Source: Ignelater luminosus
Taxonomy: Eukaryota > Arthropoda > Insecta > Coleoptera > Elateridae
Assembly: GCA_011009095.1 (NCBI GenBank)
Contig: VTPC01091045.1
Location: 1-64,000, forward strand
DNA: 64,000 bases
Reading direction: 5' to 3'
This document shows positions 59,050-64,000 of the stretch, piece by piece. A program made the position numbers and the translations under genes. How positions within the stretch are numbered: the first letter of the stretch is position 1; every line of letters starts with the position of its first letter. The notes below the pieces were generated by a model. The model was given only the letters and a program-made list of their open reading frames with translations, made no database searches and was not told where the DNA came from.

Positions 59050-59864
59050 CTTATCTTCCTCAATAACTTTTCCAATGAAGTGTTTAATTGACTCATTTCT
59101 TCTCTCTTCATCATAAAAATTTTACAATAACAAAATCATTAATTTGTCGTTTAGGTTTAGTTGATGTCCTAAATTCAGAGATATTTCTTCACTTTCCTCG
59201 TCACTTTCATCAACTCCATTTTTTTTTGTTTTTTTTCCTTCATCGAAAAAATTTCATTAGGTTCATCTGACCCAAAACCGTGACTTGTCTTATACAAATT
59301 CTTTTTCTTTTGATTGTTCTTTTTTGCTTTTTTATTTGTGCTTTAACTCTGGGCTTGCTTCAGTTCTTCAATAAAAGCTTCTCCTGCCACACTGTTATCA
59401 GGTGTGACATTTATTTTCTTTATCTTAGGATTGACGACTGTTTCTTTTTCTCTTGTGCTCATGCGACTTTTTATTGCTCTGTTCTGTCTTTGAAGATAAC
59501 TCTTAACCCATTTTTCACCAGACAGATTTTTTACAAAACGATCCTCATCTACCGTATACCTTGTTCCTCTAAATTATTTCTTCACTATACATCTGACATC
59601 AAAAGCAGTAAAAAGAAAACTCCACTTAGCTGAAAGTGCAAGGTATTCAGAAAGTTCTAATTCCTCTAATTCAGTAAATACAGGAGGTTTACCATATTTC
59701 TTTTGCTGTTTATTTTCTACTCTTCTTTGAATCGTAGACTATGACACACCGTACTTTTCCTCTGCATTACGATAACTCATCCCTTTCCGAACTGCCTCAG
59801 CAGCTTTGTCCAAATCACTCTTATTAAAATGATGGTCTACACAGAAGTTGTTATAACTGTACAT
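59050..59864 (-). pseudogene. pogo-like transposase lacking the DDE core
   Basis: Minus strand from the ATG ending at 59864. FNKSDLDKAAEAVRKGMSYR followed by NAEEKYGVS-stop-STIQRRVE is a psq-type helix-turn-helix. Next come KKYGKPPVFTELEELELSEY and FDVRCIVKK, the second (CENP-B-type) DNA-binding domain, then GTRYTVDEDRFVKNLSGEKW and VKSYLQRQNRAIKSRMS. The usual next part, the DDE catalytic domain, is missing. The reading jumps to the acidic/basic tail: VTPDNSVAGEAFIEELKQAQ, KKAKKNNQKKKNLYKTSHGF and GSDEPNEIF, ending near 59050. In-frame stops and at least one shift are present. Both DNA-binding domains remain recognisable. Confidence 0.8.
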
Positions 59865-60429
59865 ATTTATTGGCAACAAATTTAGTTAAGGTTTTTTAAT
59901 AGATTAGCTACGCATTCTCCATATCTTCTTATTGTGTAGAACTTTAAGAAATGCAATTAATATCTCGGTATATCAAAGTCTTTTTGTTTTCGTTTTGTTT
60001 GTTCTGTCATTTGGGCTGAATCAAACAGAATGATTTAAGAAGTTGCTGTATTTAATTGTAGCAGATGCAGTTTGTGTTTCTTAAGGAATTATTCTTAATG
60101 TGGAAAGTATTTTAGAACGGGCATACGTAGGCTTTATCCTTTGTGTTTCTTTCTGTTTATTTGCTAAAAATGAATTAACAAGCTGTTGCAGTGATACCTT
60201 TAAGAAAATTAGCAATTTTCTCTGTGCTTATTCTAAAGAAGTTGAAGGAATTCCAACCGTATTTGGAATGGGAATATTCAGGCTTTTTTGTTTTCTATTT
60301 GTTTGTTCTGCTGATTGCTCTGAATTAAACATTAACAATAAAAGTAGAATGTTATCTGTTAAAAATTATTTACTAGTCTACTATAGTTAGAGACTTATGC
60401 AGTGTGTTATTATAGTTCGGGCCGCTACT

Positions 60430-60690
60430 GTAGAAGCGGGTAGGGTAAATCTTATCTCTTTGATTCTATCGCGAAATTGTCACATTAAGTTTTCAAAAGA
60501 TTTTCGGCGACCCTCAAACGTTTTCGTAAAAAGCTTTCCGTATACAGTAGTCTCAAAAGTTGACAATTAGGAGAATTTGGTGGCCATTCATTAGCTCTAA
60601 CATACACAAGCACATTTTTTAGAAAAGTAACTGTTTCACCGTTTACCATGAAAATTCTGCTTTTTGAACCATCTAGCTTCGTTATTTTTC
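60430..60690 (-). pseudogene. Tc1/mariner-superfamily transposase tail remnant
   Basis: Minus strand. FMVNGETVTFLKNVLVYVRA leads into NEWPPNSPN, the block before the third catalytic residue (usually WPPNSPDLNPLDYSVW). Further on, across shifts, come KSFENLM, QFRDRIKEIRFTLPAST and VAARTII, a plausible C-terminal end. Only about 80 residues are present. The SPDLNPLD core is scrambled. Confidence 0.5.
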
Positions 60691-60779
60691 AATATTAAGT
60701 AGTGAAACAGAAACGTTTCTTAATCCTTTCGCTAATTTATTTGATCCCCAAATATTATTTTTATTTTGTAGCTCTTTAG

Positions 60780-61200
60780 GCCAGTAGGTCTTTGGTTTTG
60801 GTTACAATGTCTTTTCATTTTCCTCTCCTTTGCATTAACAATTTCCAATTTACTACATTTAAAGTTCTTAGATCTAGTCATTCCTTTCTCGGCCTGCTTT
60901 TTTCCTTACGTCCCTCGGGCTTCTCATAGAATGTTATTCTAGCATTCAGTGTTACATCCTGAACATATGCCCTCATCTTATTCTGTTTTGTTTGACTGCT
61001 GTTACAATCCTGGGTTCCCTGTAGATTTGCTCCAGTTCCAGATTCGTTCTTCTTTTACAGTTTTCTCCTATTTCGATCTCTCCCCAAATTAACCTTAACA
61101 TTTCTCTTTCCCATATTTGTAATTTCTTAATGTCTACTTTACTAAGTATCCACATTTCACTTTCACCATCGTCGGCTTTATCACAGCTTTTTACAAACGC
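60780..61200 (-). pseudogene. LINE ORF2 C-terminal remnant (same copy as 61330-62700)
   Basis: Minus strand. SKVDIKKLQIWEREMLRLIW is the WERKILRKI block that follows the reverse-transcriptase thumb. Then LEQIYREPRIVTAVKQNRIR (usually ELYELYGEPDIVTVIKRRRLRW), a stop, and GHMFRM, SPRDVRKKAGREMTRSKN, QRPTGLKSYK. It lies directly 3' of the endonuclease remnant, with no reverse-transcriptase core between. Inactive. Confidence 0.75.
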
Positions 61201-61329
61201 AGTTTAACTTTACGCGAAATTGTTTTGTCTTTTAATAATTTTCGATATGTCTCAATTGATTTTGAACCAATACTTATTCTACAATCTATGCATTTCTTGT
61301 AGTTTTCTATTTGTATTTATTTATTTATT

Positions 61330-62700
61330 ATGATTGATTTGATTTATGTAGCCACCACCTGGCCATGTTCCATTGCGGATTTCTTCGTGTTTTTGGAATG
61401 TTGCCTTAATTATGAGTTTTATTCTTTTGCAAAATTAATTAGTAGTTTGCCATTCTCGTTTGCTCCTTTATGTAAACTTTCTTTCACTATTGTTGGGTAA
61501 TATTCTTCTTCTTTTCCAATATATTTATTGAAGTCGCCTAAGACAATCTTAATACCGAATCTAGATATATCATTATATAGGATTTTTAAATTTTCGTAAA
61601 ATTTTGTTTCTTTTTTCTGTTCTGTTTCTTCCGTTGGCGCGTGTACAGTTATAAAACTCATGTTTCTATACTTCCCTTTTATTATTATGTAACTTACACT
61701 TACAGGGGTTTAATATTTTTTGATGTAGAAACACCTATAAAAGTTTCATTCAAATCGGTTAAGACAGCTGGGATTCGTGAAAGCCAATTTTAGCCATTGT
61801 CTGACTTGTAATATTTTTTTGCGATGCCCGAAGGGCTCATTTAGACGAACGGCAAAATACGTGTCAACTTATTTTCAATGTAGAATCGCCAGTAAAAGTT
61901 TTATTGAGATCGGCGGTAGACTCACTGTGTCCTCCACTTGTTAGTCTATCATTTATTCTCTTAAATCTTATTATTCTTTGTTTTGCTGTACTTTTAATAA
62001 AGAATCCTCTCCTTAATTTATTCTTTATTCCTCTTATATTTATAAGAGTATATCCTTCAAATTCTATACACTGCTCTTTCTTTTTATTGGTTTCCTGTAC
62101 TCCTAGTATGTCTATTTTATATCTTCCAAACTCCATATAATCTCCTAACTTCCCACGTCCTGAATGTAAGTCTATTAATTTGTAATTTTTGTTTGTTGTA
62201 TTTACTTTTCTGTGTCTGGTCGTCTTATACGCTTCCCCAACATATCTATTTGGGATAGCAAATTGGGGCATTTCTTTTATCCCGCCCTTTATTATTAGTT
62301 TTTTTGGGTGGTTCTTTGTTTGGTGATTTGTAGATCGTGTATATTTGAGCGTTTTTGCCGCTTTATCCCATAAATATTTGGCGTTATTAATTCTAATGTT
62401 CTGGATTTTGACTCCGTAACCATTGTTCGTTTCTTCTTTTCCTATCTGTATTATTTTATATTGGGCTAATTGTTTGTTTGTTGTCATTTCATTTTCAATT
62501 TATATTTTCGTATTTCTCAATTTATTTTTATTATTCGTAATTTCTTATTTCTTTATCTGGAATACTTCTTTCACTTCGGCTGCTATTTCTATTTTCTTTT
62601 TTCTAAAAACTGTTGTACTTGGATCTTCAAATTGGTTTCATTTAGCGCCACTTCTTTAATCACAATATTTTTCTTCTCTCTGTTTTTTTCCTGAGCCTCC
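61330..62700 (-). pseudogene. RTE-like LINE endonuclease remnant with a secondary insertion
   Basis: Minus strand. The frame 62487-61864 holds a Lys/Asn-rich N-terminal part, then LHSGRGKLGDYMEFGRYKID, ILGVQETNKKKEQCIEFEGY (catalytic-Glu block VQET) and GFFIKSTAKQRIIRFKRIND. It is cut by an insertion at about 61675-61935. EEP resumes in frame 61661-61419: MSFITVHAPTEETEQKKETK, then DISRFGIKIVLGDFNKYIGK (LGDFN block), NENGKLLINFAKE, and further on TWPGGGYINQINH (the usual WVSPDG..NQIDH end). Upstream to about 62700 lies purine-rich, Lys/Glu-rich coding-like sequence with stops. The reverse-transcriptase core is missing; 60780-61200 is its tail. Confidence 0.82.
61675..61935. mobile_element. 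short insertion inside the LINE endonuclease
   Basis: This stretch interrupts the EEP reading between 'RFKRINDRL' and 'MSFITVHAPTE' and has no homology to the domain. It contains two related units: gatgtagaaacacctataaa with agtttcattcaaatcggtta (61717-61765), and aatgtagaatcgccagtaaa with agttttattgagatcggcgg (61873-61921), 156 bases apart. Type of element unknown; younger than the LINE. Confidence 0.55.
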
Positions 62701-64000
62701 AATCTATTTTTTCTTTTGATTCTTAACAACATCTGTTCTTTTTTGTCCACCATTCCTTCTCTTTTCTTTTGAAATCTTTAAAAATCTTCAGTTCTTCTTA
62801 ATTTCCTTAAAATTCTTTTATTAGGTCTTTCTGCCTTTCATATTCATTTCATACAATGTTTTCAATATTTCATTCATATATCCTTATCTTATTTTTTGAT
62901 TTCCTTTGCTGGTCTTTCTTTCTTTCCTTATTTCTTACTTGTTCGGAGATCTCACTATTTTCTTATTTTTTTGTTCGTTGGCTGTTTCTGCTGCTAAGTT
63001 TTTCCACTATTCTATTCTCCTCCTTTTTTTTTATAAAGTATGCCCATTTTACGAGTCCTTCCCTGAATGTTTAGGAATAGGCAACACGTCTTACAATTCA
63101 GAGATATCTTTGTGCAATTACAGATTGTAAAAACAAAATGGATCATATTTGAGTAGTTGTTTTTTATGATTTTTTCAACTTATGCTGGTTAGAAATAAGA
63201 TTTGCTTTTTCTAGAAAACACAACAATGAGAATAATTATAAATTATTATAAAACCTTAAGAATTTAATAATAAACAGAAAACTTATTTAACAAAAAGAAA
63301 GTAAACAAAACAAACTGGTTTGTACAAAAGTTAAACTGAAAATATAATCAAACAAATGTCAAACAGTTGACTTTTGTCAGTTTTTAAATTCACAGCAAAC
63401 TACGGGTCAATTAACAAGGGTTGAACTTCTTAAAAAAAAGCCGGCTCTGAATTGTAAGACATGTTGCTTATTTCCAAACATTCAGGGAAGAACCTGTGAA
63501 AGCCATACTGTATGCTCTGTTATAGTAGATGAGCTTGAAACCATTCCTTGAAATCCTTTTGTTTAGGCATAAAAATCACAGTTGGCAACGCTGCCTACTG
63601 CATGTAGCATAAGCTTCAACGAGCAGCTGCTTCTTTTACTTTTGTGTCTTGAGCACTTTTTTTCTTATTTTGCTCCTTTTTATATTTTTATCATATGTTC
63701 TGAAGCTGTTATTATCACTAGTTACTGTTTACTTAATTTCACCGGCTCAGTAGGATCACTATTTGCATTTACTGCTGGACATCAACAAAAAACCTTTGGC
63801 TTATAAACTGTTAAATTTCTTCCTTCTACCTTTATATCACAAGTAAAGATATTTAACTTTAAAAGCTGTCAAGAAAAGTTAATGTGTTACCAATTCTCAG
63901 GGGATATCGCGTAGTACAAAATTTATACAGGGTGAGTTTTTTTAGATGTTTAGTATGGGGATCTCGGAAACTAGCGGAGATAGAGAGACGATTAAATGGG
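62700..64000. other. T-rich, then AT-rich; no gene recognised
   Basis: 62700-63060 is T-rich on plus (Lys/Glu-rich when read on minus) and may be the 5' part of the LINE at 61-62.7 kb. After that no motif was found. At 63925 'tatacagggtgagttttttt' looks like the outer end of another transposon running off the right edge. Confidence 0.45.

Noticed and set aside
59280-59633. Plus-strand frame of 117 codons with apparent membrane segments
   Set aside because: Antisense of the pogo-like transposase; hydrophobicity comes from reversing Lys/Glu codons.
60000-60330. Possible direct repeat (tttgtttgttctg...) 300 bases apart
   Set aside because: Similarity covers only about 50 T-rich bases and does not extend.
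62423-63130. Plus-strand frames that look like multi-pass membrane proteins
   Set aside because: Antisense of the Lys/Glu-rich 5' part of the LINE at 61-62.7 kb.
1-64000. CRISPR array, bacterial operon or phage-type defence system
   Set aside because: No regularly spaced direct repeats, no operon structure and no prokaryotic start signals; the sequence is eukaryotic.

Overview
The window looks like AT-rich, gene-poor nuclear DNA of an arthropod, most likely an insect. The basis is the mobile-element content: Tc1/mariner-superfamily transposases of insect type, RTE-like and Jockey-like LINEs, a pogo-like element, MITEs, a solo LTR and a eukaryotic tRNA gene with internal promoter boxes. There are no bacterial operons, ribosome-binding sites or long intact reading frames. 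Almost every recognisable coding stretch is a decayed transposable element. The species cannot be named from this sequence.

Layout. 1-1.4 kb: 5' end of a fairly fresh LINE on the minus strand (ORF1 plus the start of the ORF2 endonuclease, running off the left edge). 2.87-6.69 kb: a convergent pair of long inverted repeats enclosing an older RTE-like LINE remnant. 10.0-10.6 kb: a broken Tc1/mariner-type transposase, followed at once by a probable last exon of a host gene (10.75 kb, plus). 12.9-14.2 kb: remnants of another transposase and of a repeated insect protein family. 15.5 kb: a MITE. 18.30-21.28 kb: a second convergent pair of the same long repeats. 22.6-28.5 kb: three MITE candidates, a second probable host last exon (26.7 kb, plus) and a LINE tail. 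31.8-32.4 kb: a Tc1-like transposase remnant. 35.65 kb: tRNA-Ala(CGC). 40.6 and 46.4-46.95 kb: a palindromic foldback repeat family. 45.1-49.06 kb: two different LINEs, both minus. 50.4 kb: a mariner-type MITE. 52.52-54.18 kb: a solo LTR with a 4-bp target duplication. 57.52-58.40 kb: an internally deleted mariner with TA duplication and paired inverted termini. 59.05-59.86 kb: a pogo-like transposase lacking its catalytic core. 60.4-62.7 kb: a transposase tail and a LINE that has lost its reverse-transcriptase core.

How it fits together. All six LINE copies lie on the minus strand, while both candidate host exons are on the plus strand. This suggests, but does not prove, that much of the window is intronic or gene-flanking DNA of plus-strand genes in which sense LINE insertions were disfavoured. 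No convincing new multi-gene system was found. The best leads are the long-inverted-repeat family (two pairs), the foldback family, the recurrent loss of catalytic cores with both ends kept, and the two orphan exons.
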